DNA from: Glandiceps talaboti
Lineage: Eukaryota > Hemichordata > Enteropneusta > Spengelidae
Length of the DNA stretch: 64,000 nt
Assembly (NCBI RefSeq): GCF_964340395.1
Contig: NC_135559.1
Location: forward strand, 17,723,550 to 17,787,549
Direction: 5' to 3'
Shown: positions 15,400 through 50,423 of the stretch, one piece after another
Layout of the letters: the number at the start of each line of letters is the position of its first letter
How positions within the stretch are numbered: position 1 is the stretch's first letter
The notes under the pieces: generated by a model
What the model saw: the letters and a program-made list of their open reading frames with translations, nothing else
What the model was told of the DNA's origin: nothing
Databases searched by the model: none
Translations under genes and position numbers: made by a program

Positions 15400-17600
15400 T
15401 TTTTATTTCCGTATACGGGCTTATGGAATAAAGAGGCATAATGTGTTTATTTCATATCAATAAATGGGCTTATGGAATAAAGAGGCATAATGTGTTTATT
15501 TTATTTCCATATATGGGCTTATGGAATAAAGAGGCATAATGTGTTTATTTCATATCAATAAATGGGCTTATGGAATAAAGAGGCAAAATGTGTTTATTTC
15601 ATTTCCATATATGGGCTTATGGAATAAAGAGGCAAAATGTGTTTATTTCATATCAATAAATGGGCTTATGGAATAAAGAGGCAAAATGTGTTTATTTCAT
15701 ATCAATAAATGGGCTTATGGAATAAAGAGGCATAATGTGTTTTCATTTCCATATATGGGCTTATGGAATAAAGAGGCAAAATGTGTTTATTTCATATCAA
15801 TAAATGGGCTTATGGAATAAAGAGGCATAATGTGTTTATTTCATTTCCATATATGGGCTTATGGAACAAAGAGGCATAATGTGTTTATTTCATTTCGATA
15901 TATGGGCTTATGGAACAAAGAGGCATAATGTGTTTATTTCATTTCCATATATGGGCTTATGGAACAAAGAGGCATAATGTGTTTATTTCATTTCCATATA
16001 TGGGCTTATGGAACAAAGAGGCATAATGTGTTTATTTCATTTCGATATATGGGCTTATGGAATAAAGAGGCATAATGTGTTTATTTCATTTCCATATATG
16101 GGCTTATGGAACAAAGAGGCATAATGTGTTTATTTCATTTCGATATATGGGCTTATGGAACAAAGAGGCATAATGTGTTTATTTCATTTCCATATATGGG
16201 CTTATGGAACAAAGAGGCATAATGTGTTTATTTCATTTCCATATATGGGCTTATGGAACAAAGAGGCATAATGTGTTTATTTCATTTCCATATATGGGCT
16301 TATGGAACAAAGAGGCATAATGTGTTTATTTCATTTCGATATATGGGCTTATGGAATAAAGAGGCATAATGTGTTTATTTCATTTCCATATATGGGCTTA
16401 TGGAACAAAGAGGCATAATGTGTTTATTTCATATCAATAAATGGGCTTATGGAATAAAGAGGCAAAATGTGTTTATTTCATTTCCATATATGGGCTTATG
16501 GAATAAAGAGGCAAAATGTGTTTATTTCATATCAATAAATGGGCTTATGGAATAAAGAGGCAAAATGTGTTTATTTCATATCAATAAATGGGCTTATGGA
16601 ATAAAGAGGCATAATGTGTTTTCATTTCCATATATGGGCTTATGGAATAAAGAGGCAAAATGTGTTTATTTCATATCAATAAATGGGCTTATGGAATAAA
16701 GAGGCATAATGTGTTTATTTCATTTCCATATATGGGCTTATGGAACAAAGAGGCATAATGTGTTTATTTCATTTCGATATATGGGCTTATGGAACAAAGA
16801 GGCATAATGTGTTTATTTCATTTCGATATATGGGCTTATGGAACAAAGAGGCATAATGTGTTTATTTCATTTCCATATATGGGCTTATGGAACAAAGAGG
16901 CATAATGTGTTTATTTCATTTCGATATATGGGCTTATGGAATAAAGAGGCATAATGTGTTTATTTCATTTCCATATATGGGCTTATGGAACAAAGAGGCA
17001 TAATGTGTTTATTTCATTTCGATATATGGGCTTATGGAACAAAGAGGCATAATGTGTTTATTTCATTTCCATATATGGGCTTATGGAACAAAGAGGCATA
17101 ATGTGTTTATTTCATTTCCATATATGGGCTTATGGAACAAAGAGGCATAATGTGTTTATTTCATTTCGATATATGGGCTTATGGAACAAAGAGGCATAAT
17201 GTGTTTATTTCATTTCCATATATGGGCTTATGGAACAAAGAGGCAAAATGTGTTTATTTCATTTCCATATATGGGCTTATGGAACAAAGAGGCATAATGT
17301 GTTTATTTCATTTCCATATATGGGCTTATGGAACAAAGAGGCATAATGTGTTTATTTCATTTCCATATATGGGCTTATGGAACAAAGAGGCATAATGTGT
17401 TTATTTCATTTCCATATATGGGCTTATGGAATAAAGAGGCATAATGTGTTTATTTCATTTCGATATATGGGCTTATGGAATAAAGAGGCACAATGTGTTT
17501 ATTTCATTTCGATATATGGGCTTATGGAATAAAGAGGCACAATGCGTTTATTTCATATCCATATATTGGAGTATGGAATAAAGGGGCATAATGTGTTTTA
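15400..17600. repeat. 49-bp minisatellite, about 44 copies, with higher-order structure
   Basis: The unit is 49 bp and is built around the core ATGGGCTTATGGAA(T/C)AAAG, followed by AGGCA(T/A)AATGTGTTTATTTCA and a variable linker (ccatatatg, cgatatatg or atcaataaatg). Variants are ordered in blocks rather than at random. A shortened unit with 'gtgttttcatttcc' occurs at about 15741 and again at about 16620, with the same variant series around each, so a block of about 880 bp has itself been duplicated. Flanking sequence is unrelated. An 87-codon open frame at 17132-17395 is only the repeat read through three frames. Confidence 0.95.
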
Positions 17601-19734
17601 ATTTAAAGAGGTTAAGGTAAAACTTGAAAACCCACTTTGGTAAGTTTAAGATTATATAGATCATGGAAATTATGTTAATCCAAATATGCTAAGCGGGTGT
17701 TTGACTTTGACCCAGTGCAGTTACCTTGTTTAATAATGAACGACCTTAATCATAAGATCTTATTAAATGAGGAAGAACGTAAATAGAGCAATTATTAGAT
17801 TGCCATAAGGAAACATGTTAAGGTCTCTTTAAAACACATCGCATTTAACAACACACTGTGCCATATTTTAACGTTTTAACGTTTTAACGATGGAACAGAA
17901 GGGGAGAAGGGAAACCAAGGTATCAACTGTATTCAAGGAGTCTACTGTATATAGATCGTCCTGGCTATTCGATTGGTATGATTGCCCTGAAGGGCGTAAT
18001 GAACAAGCGAACAGGTAAGTCCAAATGGAACAAGTTAATGAGCAGTGAATATATAACCAGGTCTAGTTTTAAAGTTTGTTACACTGTCTGTTTAATGTAT
18101 TCCTTCGACAAAGACAATGCTATTCAGTTTAATCAATGCAGGATGAAATCCCACGGTGACTGAGATGATTGGATTTCGGCTCTTAACAACAAATCTGGTT
18201 AGTTTACACCAGTACCCATACCTGGATGGAATTGTGTATAGTGAAAGAATCTAATTAGAATATTCAAAGGACGTAATTAGATAATTGATTGAGAGTGGTT
18301 TCAGTCGTCTCTGAAGGATCGCCTTTTAGGAAAAATGACCGATTGTTTTGCATAATATCCATCCTTGCATTTAAGGTTTAAAAACCCCCAAAAATACGTT
18401 GGATTTAGGAATGTACTGTTGGGGTAACTGAGTTTATCTTATAATGGGTATACCCTGATCGGACGGTTCAGTCACCTTCACAGTAATATCTATGCAAATA
18501 TATATATCAAACTGACCGTCCGTGAGTGACGGTTTGATGTTAAATAGTCATTTTGAACTAATTGCGGTATTTATTATTGATGGTTATAACAAAGGTAATG
18601 AGGAAATTTAAACCCGATTATTATTACTAAAATTTAATGTAATAGACAGAGAGTTCTGTATGGAAACTAGTGGCTCAGCCTTTACGACACATTTTCACAG
18701 CACGTAAGTATCTTTACCTAAAATTGAGATACTCAGACGATGATAAAAATGACCTTAATACTACATCGGCAAGTAATTAGGGCAATGCAATCAGCGTATA
18801 GTGCAAACTACATGTACTAACGGAAATAGAAAGAGCTGTGCAATAATTAAGGAAAACCTTAAAGTGCTTAAAGTACAAACACTACAACATCCGAAGGCAT
18901 CTAATATCGTTTTCGTGGCGTGTCTACGAAAAATCTTTGAAAAATTAATGGCAATATTTCTTGTTAATATAAGTCACGAATGGAGTTTTGCCCACCACCC
19001 CAATTATTATATTTTTATTCGCGTTTACGAAAGAACTCAGTGGATAGTAACTAATGGGTAAAGTTGTTGTTTGAGATTGGCTTCGATACAACCGTAGAAC
19101 TGTACAGAAAGTGGGACTGTTAGAGGTATGCTCTTTAGACGGACACAGTCTAGGCTATATCTTTACAAACGTTTTCGTCGAGTATAGATTCTTATGAAAG
19201 AGTAACCAGCTATTAATGCCAGTAACCAATTATTAATGCCATACAGGTCGCCTCTGATTGTATCCAACTTTGATGTATTTTGTATATTAAGAAATGATAT
19301 TATGTATTTATATATCAAATCTGTAATGTACAATTTGGGGGCACTAAATTGTTTCAGTGAAAACAGTAATTTTTACATCTGAAAAACTGAAGTTTTGACA
19401 TGGTTCCTGAAACACATATTTGTTGAATTCATTGAACTAGACAATGTTAGAATAAGGCCGGTCTAAAGTGTAAGGCAATTAAGCGCCCATCAATGTATGT
19501 ATTTGTAAAAGGCTGACATTTGAATAGCTATGGGAAATTGCAAAACTAGATTAACAGTCACTATATTATATCGATTGCAAAGTTTCAGATGATATCCATC
19601 CGTAGGCTGTAATGGGGTTGAGAGATATGATGGAATTAGTTACTCGCTGTTTGAGCGAAAAATTGTCAATACCATAATAAATTCTCCACATTGTACTTAA
19701 AATAAGAATTAGGTCTAGATAAAACAGCTTATTG
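17601..19734. other. No gene seen
   Basis: Unique AT-rich sequence. Frames at 17978-18163 and 18801-19061 lack recognisable motifs. Confidence 0.5.
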
Positions 19735-19829
19735 GCATAACATGTCCATGTGGACGTCTGTCTGATCATAACATGTCCATGTGGACGTCTGTCTGATCAT
19801 AACATGTCCATGTGGACGTCTGTCTGATA
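19735..19829. repeat. Three perfect copies of a 31-bp repeat
   Basis: The unit begins CATAACATGTCCATGTGGAC and ends GTCTGTCTGAT. Three copies lie head to tail with essentially no divergence, so the duplication is recent. Confidence 0.9.
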
Positions 19830-21783
19830 ATCGCCATCTCATTTCTTCCGCCTATCTGCCTCCACACGTCACTGTTTATTGAAGCCTCTTAAAGACATTA
19901 TTGTACAACTGCCATCAACCTTTTTGAACTAAAGAATATGGAGACTAAATCCACCGTACTGTGAATTCTCACAAAAAGAGATTAAAATGAACATAAGGTA
20001 ATAGTCATGTGTAGGCTGAAATGAACTTATTAAATGTCTTGTCGTCAATGTTAAATCACGTACATTTATACCCTAGAAGGTGAAAACGCACTTTTAATAA
20101 ATTGGGTATTTATTTTATGACGGTTGACAGTGATACATCAATTCTACTTCCTGCTTAAATGATTTAATGATTAAATGATCTAATTTTCCAGACTGTTCAA
20201 ATACTCACACTCTACGATTTCATCTCATATTTCGCAAATACAACGGAAATGAATTAAAGAGAACAAACTCAATTTAGATATGTTACATAAAAGTATGTGT
20301 ACCTGTTCATCAGTGCATTTCATACAATATGACATTGATAATGAATGTTGAATATTAATAAAATAATTAGTTCCTGGGAAAAAGTAATCATACTAAATGG
20401 GATGAAGCGAGGAAACAACAATGAATTCGAAAACTTTACACGTTTACACTGAAATTAGTTTAAACAGAAAACAAATACTGAAAGTCCGACAGTCGTCTGA
20501 CTCGCATGTATGTGTGTCTAGGGGTCCCATGTTACGAAACCCAAGCCAGTAACTAGGGACGCACAAACAAAACTGTCTTTTCCTGAGCAGAAATGACAAC
20601 AATTACGACTGACCTTTTCTCAAAAAAGAACACTAGTGATCCAAATAAGCAAAACACAATCTGATACCGAGAACCTGGGATCGGATGGGTAACGCAGTTT
20701 ACACAGCGTCTTCGGATATGGGGACGGAGAGGGGGGGGGGACCACTGAAGGATAGATTGACGAAAGAGATGACAACAAATAGTAAGGTTTGCTCTGTGTT
20801 TTATTCAAATCACTGCTAGAAATTGTGTGTACTTTAGCAATTCCATTAGAAATGCCATTTTAATACGTTTTATTAAGTAATATGATCGGCATTTAATATG
20901 AAAGTACACACATCAATGACAGGTTTAGGAATCATTGTTATAAATGTTCGTTTCTCACTTGTTAAATCGAAAACGTGACCAAACCCATTTCTATATCATT
21001 ATTTACTTCATATCGGCGAATCATTGCTGAAGTGTGTAATTATACTAATATGAAAGTCACCCAACTGAAGAAATTTATCTGACAAAATGCAATTAGTGCC
21101 ACATAAAAACACCCAGAGCATATCTAATTGAGAGACTTGGAGACAAATGTTTTATTAAAAAAATTGACATGACATTAAAGGACATTAGAGACACTTTTAT
21201 GATTGGCTCTGTCCCGTGGGACATTTACTTTTTGTATAAAAAGTGTTCGCAAAGTGAATTTCATAGTTAAAGTTGGGACACTTCATACGTGTGAGGTTAT
21301 TATTGTTAAAGTTTATATTTCCTCAAAACAAGGAACGTAGACGCAGGCGAGTTTAAGTTGTTAAAAACCCGATGGTTGTATTGCTGGTATACTTGTAAAA
21401 TGTATTAGACACAACACATGACTTTCTGTAAGCTCCGTCAGTGTAACATAGTACAACAATCAGCAGGAGGCACTCTAGCCCTACAGTGAGGTAAGTGTGC
21501 GCACTTTATCCTATGATTAATCATGTCACCCTACTCCAAAGAATGCACGTGCATCAAAAGTTGTTACAGTAAACGTCAGAGACGTCGACGACAAAGTTAG
21601 GATGATTTCATGAATATATTATAAAGTGACATATCTAGAGATGATTGGAAAATTTGAATGAAAAAATTCAAAACAACCACATCGGTTACTATCCTGTAGC
21701 GCTTATGCTTTTTATAAGCACAAGAGATAGATTTAAAGAACATAGTGTACATGCATCAGTATTCTCCCATTTACGGTCAGTGC
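19830..21783. other. No gene seen
   Basis: Unique sequence with a short G run near 20730. No exon was recognised. Confidence 0.5.
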
Positions 21784-21842
21784 AAACAAACAAACAAACA
21801 AACAAACAAGCAAACAAACAAACAAACGAACAAACAAGCAAC
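21784..21842. repeat. (CAAA)n microsatellite
   Basis: About fourteen CAAA/CAAG/CGAA units with a few substitutions. Confidence 0.9.
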
Positions 21843-23169
21843 AAAACCGTATAACAATAACATTCACATAAATACATTTCCTTCAGATATGCAATTTTTT
21901 TTATAGTTATCAGTTATGCGCGGCATTGTTCTACAAACAGTAAAGTAATTTTATTCTTAAGGGTTGTATTGACACGGAAAAATGCTTTGTTTCGTGCGGT
22001 AAATCAACATTTGTACACACAGAAATTGTTTCAGAAAGAACAATTATCGTTCAGAAGGAAAAACATAATACATCATTGAAGCATCATGTCCAGACCGAAA
22101 AAAAACTCCACGTGAATTTGTCTAATCAAGAAATATTCTGCAGACATATAACTCAAACAAACATCATTTTGTTAACGACATACAATACCACAAAGATTAA
22201 AAGTGTGTTTTATCAAAAACCCTCTACTGTTAGGTTCCATTTGCTTTTACGTGAATTGTAATGACTGGGTGATTTAAAACACACGTCAACAGTGGAATGT
22301 GTCTATATTCGTGTTTCATCTTTTGTGTGTGCATTAATTTAAACATCTACCTTAAAACCACTAGCTCATGAATTGAGATAAAATGGATACATCCGAATGT
22401 AATTGAATATTACGATGGATACTCTTAATATTAAAACTGTCTAAATAGATCTTGATGGATTGGTCTAGTATCTAGTCTGGAACCCAATACTGCTGGCTGT
22501 AGAACAGATGAAACTAAAGAGTCTTCATTTGATCAGAAACACATATGATTTCATCATAGATCTTGGACCAGGATATGTCATTTTATTATGCAAACCAAGT
22601 AGTAATCTGGTTCACCTGTTTGAATTACTTGAGAAGTCAATTTTTCATATCTCAGCTGATGGTGTAGTGTTATATAATGAAAGGTGTTTATTAAAGACAA
22701 CGTCTGCAATTTTCAACATCTTGAATCACGAGGCTAATCCGTCAGACACCTTGACGTATAGGTTAATTACCTTTTAATGTTGTGTATTCAGTTCGATAAT
22801 TGTTAAGTCAACACAATTAACAGGTTTCGCTAACATTAATGTTTATGACCGTGATATGTTGTGACTGCCATTTGGTGTGCATATACTTATGGCAGAGTAC
22901 ATCTAGTGAAAGGAATTGATATTAATACACGCAAAATGATCAACAGGAACAGGTACCTGTCTTGTATTTCACATTCTCCGTTTTCAGGCTGTCGTATCAA
23001 CGGACATAAATGTCATTCGATGTCTACTCTTCCCTTCCAATGTCCTTCTGTATTTCAGTAAATTGCAAACTGTACAGGTAGCAAACAGTTGAAACACAGA
23101 CAGCCAAGGACTGAGAAACATAAAAACCGTTACAGAAACACAGGCATAGATGCAAACACAAATAACACA
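21843..23169. other. No gene seen
   Basis: The 89-codon frame at 22508-22777 has no recognisable motif. The 3' end of this stretch runs into the LINE fragment. Confidence 0.45.
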
Positions 23170-23822
23170 TACATCCAGCACATCATCGTAGACGGCGTAC
23201 AAGTAGAGGAGCTCGAGAATTTCAACTTTCTCGGTTCTTTGATCACGGTAGATGGTGACTGCGACCGGGAAATCGACAGGCGTTCTGGGTTGGGTCGATC
23301 GGCAGTGGACAAGCTCACAAAAATCTGGAGAAGCCATGACATCCGCAAAGTCACGAAAAAACGCCTGATGCGCATACTGGTCTTCTCCATCGTTTTATAC
23401 GGAGCTGAAGCTTGGACCCTGAAAGCGAAATCACGAAAGCGCATTGAATCGTTCTAATTATGGGCCTGGCGACGGATGCTCAATATCCACTGGTCAGCTA
23501 GACAAACGAACGAAAGCGTCCTCGAGGACATAGACCGACCACCCAGCCTTTCAAATATGGTACGTAAAGCGCAACCGACATATTTCGGGCTTATCGCCAG
23601 AAGAGATACGGAGAATTTAGAAAAGATAGTGTTCTTTGGAAAGACGGAAGGTGCTCGCGGAAGAGGAAGGCCACCAACCAAATGGGATCGATAGCATCAA
23701 AGGTCTGACCAATATGAGCCTTCATGATGCCTACCAAGCGGCGCAAATTCGTGCTACATGGAAGGGGGTGGTCACGAGAATCACAAACAGCAGAATCGGT
23801 TGAAAAACGACGACGACGACGA
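23170..23822 (+). pseudogene. 3' end of a non-LTR retrotransposon reverse transcriptase (dead LINE)
   Basis: The translation contains the typical C-terminal region of LINE ORF2: VEELENFNFLGSLIT, then KKRLMRILVFSIVLYGAEAW, then LWAWRRMLNIHWSARQTNE, then GRGRPPTKW. An in-frame TAA at 23456-23458 lies between KRIESF and LWAWRRM. A frameshift near 23690 moves the reading to DSIKGLTNMSLHDAYQAAQ, which ends at a TGA at 23801-23803. The element then runs straight into (GAC)n and (CATA)n, like the microsatellite tails of RTE-type LINEs. Only the last part of the RT is present; the polymerase core and endonuclease are absent, as in a 5'-truncated insertion. The RTE assignment is likely but not proven. 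Confidence 0.85.
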
Positions 23823-23911
23823 CATACATACATACATACATACATACATACATACATACATGCATGCATGCATCCATCCATCCATCCATCCATCCATACA
23901 TACATACATCA
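23807..23911. repeat. (GAC)n - (CATA)n - (CATG)n - (CATC)n array at LINE tail
   Basis: About five GAC units directly after the LINE stop codon, then CATA, CATG, CATC and CATA blocks in one tetranucleotide register. The array was probably seeded by the LINE 3' tail. Confidence 0.9.
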
Positions 23912-24038
23912 CGTGCGGTTGTCGTTCTGTTCCATAACATTCAGATATATTCAGGTGTTTACCTAATATGTCTTGCCTTTGGATACCTTGAAAAAGAATT
24001 TTTATTCGAAACGTCGGATTACATACTTTTTTTCCACA

Positions 24039-24039
<1 letters not shown>

Positions 24040-24070
<31 letters not shown>

Positions 24071-24114
24071 CACACACATGTACGTACGTATGTACGTACA
24101 AACAAACAAACAAA

Positions 24115-24195
<81 letters not shown>
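24040..24195. repeat. (CATA)n / (CAAA)n / (CA)n compound microsatellite
   Basis: CATA units, then a GTAC-rich spacer, then CAAA units and about 39 CA units. Confidence 0.95.
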
Positions 24196-24197
<2 letters not shown>

Positions 24198-25079
24198 TAG
24201 AAGGCAGACCAGACAGTAATATATTCTATTCTGTGCTTTCCTTTGGTTTAACATTTTTTATTGTCCGTCATGCAAGAAATCCATCTGGTGATCTCACAGT
24301 TACAGGCATGCCATTTTACAAATAATCAATATTGGACAATTAAAATTTTTACATTACGCACGACCTTCACTGAAACAGTAATTGTTTGAATATTATTACA
24401 TAATGACAAGTATAGCTCTCCATTGTGGTGCTTATTACAATGCTCATCAGATGTCACACGGATTTTCCTTAAAATTCATGAATTTTAAATACTAAAATCT
24501 AGCAAGCATCAGAGTGGTTCTGTTTACATGATTGCTCAATTTAAATAACTGTCCAAAGTCTTCATTCCTCGGTAAGCTACCTGTATGTGTTCTTTTATGG
24601 AAACTCATAGTGGTAATTTTAACAATGTACCTTCGGGAAATGTTTGCATGTTTTTTTACGATAAATATTTGATAAGCTTGTATTTGTTATGAAATAATAT
24701 CGGATATCCTCTCTTTATGGATATTCCCGTATTCATAAACAGCAAATCGAAAAATGGATGTTACAGTCGGCTATTTTTGGAAATTGAATTAACGCTCTCA
24801 TTTGTCAGATAGCATCAACAAATACATGAGTCTTACAGAGCTTGTGAAATTTTACTTTTACCTGTAACGTAAAGCAGAAGGGTGCTGATTGTTTTTTGTA
24901 ACTATTGATAGTTATACGAGGAAGTATAATGTTATGTTCATGTGAAATAAATTGCTTGTACTTTCAACAAAGTAATTGAACGTGAAAGTTTAACCAATGG
25001 CATTCAATTGATAATATGAGCATGACATCGATTGCATTTTGAATCTCTTCATAGTTCTACGAGGAAGAAAGATTGTGAT
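24196..25079. other. Upstream flank of the channel gene
   Basis: No exon is visible. The promoter and 5' UTR of the DEG/ENaC gene should lie here, or in upstream non-coding exons. No clear TATA or initiator can be singled out in AT-rich sequence. An in-frame stop at 25023-25025 bounds the first coding exon. Confidence 0.4.
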
Positions 25080-46445
<21,366 letters not shown>

Positions 46446-46523
46446 CATTCTTCAAGAATATACAACCAAAATATGATCTTATGTACCATTTTCAAAACAC
46501 ATTATGCACGTGTGATCATGCCT

Positions 46524-46529
46524 AATAAA
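46524..46529 (+). promoter_or_regulatory. Polyadenylation signal AATAAA of the channel gene
   Basis: AATAAA lies about 80 bases after the channel stop codon. It is the first canonical signal downstream and gives a short 3' UTR. Confidence 0.6.
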
Positions 46530-46633
46530 AAACTGTGTGGTTCCGATTACGCTCTCAATTTTATAATAGCTGGGGTAGGCAGACTTTCTTTTTATTTGTG
46601 TGAGTGTCTAGTTTAGGTTTTCCATTGTTTTCT

Positions 46634-46885
46634 AATAGGGAACTTGCAAACCCGCCATGTTGAATGTTGCATCATGGGAAAAGTGATGATAAACGCTAAT
46701 CAATTAGCATTGTTAACAATGTTGATACATTCTTTGTAACCACAAATGATCAATTCATAGTTACCGTGACCATTGTGGGAGGTTAATTTTTTCAGTAGCT
46801 CCAGATTAGGTATTACGATAATCACAGATAATCCCATAGTCCTTTGCGTCTGAGCATGCTCAGTCTGGATTGCAAGTTCCCTATT
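46634..46885 (+). mobile_element. MITE-like element, copy 1 (252 bp)
   Basis: It begins AATAGGGAACTTGCAA and ends with the exact reverse complement TTGCAAGTTCCCTATT (16-bp terminal inverted repeats). It has no coding capacity. A second copy in the opposite orientation lies at 57918-58164, with shared interior words such as the gcatgctcag and gggattat regions. Confidence 0.85.
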
Positions 46886-47807
46886 GGTCTCTGTGTTTCT
46901 TCCCATAAGATGTACAGCCATTACAGATAGGAAGAACAGTTGTATATTGTCTTTTTAAGTTGGTGTCAGTTTCCGCATCCAATATTTCTCATGAGACTTC
47001 ACAGTGTTTTCGATATTAATATTTTTTCTCGAGTACGTAAAATATTGTTATGGTCGGCAGTGAAAAACTAGGTGGGGTCGGGTAACTGGAACCATACAAT
47101 TATTTTTTAGGCTTCACCTTCTTGTATTTAATACACGAGTCTTTACAGGTAATACACACAAATGATTTAACAGGATTTTATAATGGTTAAGCAATTTATT
47201 ACACAAGGTGATCTCTAATTGAAAGGTGGTACACCATTTTATTGATTATAGAATAATTCGATAATTCGAAATGGAAAAGTATTTATTAGACGAACCGTAT
47301 ATATTAATTTGCATACAGCACTATAAGTGTATATAAATATGTTCTTTTTTATATAGTGGTTAAATATAGTGGAGAAAAATATTGTGTAATTCAAGAAACC
47401 ACCTGTTATAGATAGGAATCTTTTTATTCACAATCTTTATACGTTAATGATATGAACTAAAACTGGACAATGTATAGTAGCCAAAATTACTGCCTACATT
47501 TTAAGAATTTTAATATATGACTTGTTTGTTTGTTTGTTTTTTTGAAATATAGCATTAACGATTTATAAACAGCTATTTCACATTCATCTTATTGCCAAAA
47601 ATGTAAAAACTTTACTCGTTATCTTACTGTATCAAGCTTTTATTTCTTGTGATTGTGTTTATGGTAGTCTTAGCTAGATTATATAACGTACACATAAATT
47701 TTTATAGTCTGAACGAGGATATGTGGCATGAGTTGCTACCATCAGATATAATACTACTGCTACCATATATCTGGTCTATTCAGCAGAGCTGATTCGTTGA
47801 TTGGTTG

Positions 47808-47863
<56 letters not shown>

Positions 47864-47898
47864 ATTGATCAGCAATATAACATATGTATTATCAGAGC

Positions 47899-47934
<36 letters not shown>

Positions 47935-48100
47935 CGATTGATTGATTGATCGACTGACTGACTGAAAGAGCGATCAGATTGATTATTCATTCATACATAA
48001 AAAAGTATAGCCTTCTATCATATTGGCATTGGCATTTTAAACTCCTTTGTTACATTGACGACTACAATAACGCTTCAAGCATTTTTTAAAATATGAGATC
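46886..48100. other. No gene seen; GATT repeats
   Basis: AT-rich sequence with TTTG units near 47525 and two (GATT)n blocks at about 47812-47860 and 47900-47955. Confidence 0.5.
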
Positions 48101-49296
48101 CGACTTTGTTATGATGACTCGTAAGATTTGTTATTGTACAATTTGTTTTCCTAACATATTGTGTTATATTATATAGACTAATATAATTAGGAGTGCAATT
48201 ATTCACCCATTATATGTCATTTACTAAACTCTATATTTACAATTTCTGTATATGTCTATGTTTGTAAACCTTTCATCGAATATATCAAAGTCGCAAAAGG
48301 AATCTGCTATCGAACTTGACGTTCTTGTTGTCATCACAGATTCTGAAAACTGCCATCAATATGCTCAGTATAAAATCTATAGTATTTATTAAACTGACAG
48401 TAATTATGACTTACACTTCAAACATAACATTTCGATTGATTCTGTTTGCGTAAACAGCATCAAAATCCCAAAGAGATATAAGAAAAAAAGAGATACATAG
48501 TTTTCAACGCTTATCAATTAAAAGATAAAAAAAATCAATTATATTCAAATTGTTCATGATGTAATCTAGCATGCTTTGTATTACAGCCAGGTTTGTATCA
48601 AGTAAAAGTTAAAATTAAAATAAACTTTTTCTTCTAAACATTCAGTTGATCTTGTCTTTGCTTGTTTATCAACTTATACTCTGTTATTATTGTTATATAA
48701 ACTCTCCCTGATAAAACATACAATCTCTTATATACTTAGTATACATACTTCTCTAGTGCAAAGTAAAAATAAAAACTGGATGGTCTCAACAAACCTCAAC
48801 TCAAAGGGTTTCCAAAAGTTCTGATTAGCTTTTGCTCTCAACAAAGCCTAATAGGTCAGTATTGATTTATGGTTTAGAGGTCAAAGTTCGGGTCAATTAT
48901 ATTCTCAGTGTTTTATTGACAAAGGTGTCATGATACAGAATGCCTGTGTCTGTGAAAGTCTTTATTAGACCGTTTCATTATATAATTTTAGAGGCAACAG
49001 TTTTCTAGATATAGCATGACATTCACATACACGCTCCTGTATGTCTTTTTCATTTAGTTTTTTGTTACTTCTTCATTGTCACAATTCGGCGAAGTGTAAG
49101 TTTGTTATAAAAGGCTTGGAAAAATAAATTTTAAGTATAATTATACATACATAAAATTAAGAATACGATCTGACCCTTATTACGAATACGATCTGACCTT
49201 TTAACCAAAGTGGAAGATTTACAGAGTTATAATCATAGTGCTTATGTTGGAACTTTATTGTGTGTGGCCAAATGACAATTATTGGATTTCCACGAT
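48100..49296 (-). repeat. Duplicated 3' flank of the TNF gene, copy in the pseudogene
   Basis: Nearly collinear with about 60740-61932, for example 'acaatttgtttt.c.taacatattgtgttatatt', 'aggagtgcaattattcaccc' and 'ggtcagta.tgatttatg.tttagaggtc'. Offset is about 12.65 kb, with scattered substitutions and small indels. It carries the sequence downstream of the TNF exon, so the duplication included the 3' UTR and flank. Confidence 0.9.
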
Positions 49297-49398
49297 TCAA
49301 TTCAACTTGATAAACCTAATGAAGGTGGCATTCGCTCGCATATTGATACCGATATTAATGAAATGCACTGTCAGATCAACCTTATCCTGAGCATTTAA
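49297..49398 (-). pseudogene. TNF-ligand terminal exon remnant
   Basis: The minus-strand translation keeps AQDKVDL, then NIGINMRANATFIRFIKL, then a stop, matching the end of the intact exon at 61933-62169. The 5' two-thirds of the exon is missing, cut off where a TA repeat begins at about 49400. Confidence 0.85.
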
Positions 49399-49403
49399 CC
49401 GTG

Positions 49404-49443
<40 letters not shown>

Positions 49444-49445
49444 AT

Positions 49446-49591
49446 CCCATGAAATCAATGTTAGTTTACGTCATAATGCTCCGAGTATGATTCCGCGGAC
49501 TAATACAAATTCGAGCCGGTAGGAGAGAATTTGTAGTCCGCGGAATCATACGAGGAGCATTATGACGTAAAACTAACATTGATTTCATGGA

Positions 49592-49592
<1 letters not shown>
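49446..49592. mobile_element. Foldback element with arms of about 55 bp
   Basis: The left arm reads CCATGAAATCAATGTTAGTT... to TCCGCGGACTA. The right arm is its near-exact reverse complement, from TAGTCCGCGGAATCATACGA to GATTTCATGG. The short loop is asymmetric (ataca.attcgagccggtagg). It sits between two TA-rich tracts inside the TNF pseudogene. Confidence 0.85.
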
Positions 49593-50371
<779 letters not shown>

Positions 50372-50423
50372 CACTTAATAATGTATCTGGTGTTGTTCAC
50401 AAATGTTTGACTGGTAGTCTTAC

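Noticed and set aside
17132-17395. 87-codon frame with a repeating WAYGTKRHN-like peptide
   Set aside because: The 49-bp minisatellite unit happens to be open in three frames at this place; unit length is not a multiple of three and the frame closes in neighbouring units.
15400-17600. CRISPR-like array of regular repeats
   Set aside because: Units are head to tail without unique spacers, and the genome is eukaryotic; it is a minisatellite.
23107-23444. Minus-strand frames over the LINE
   Set aside because: They are antisense shadows of the reverse-transcriptase fragment, whose plus-strand reading has clear motifs.
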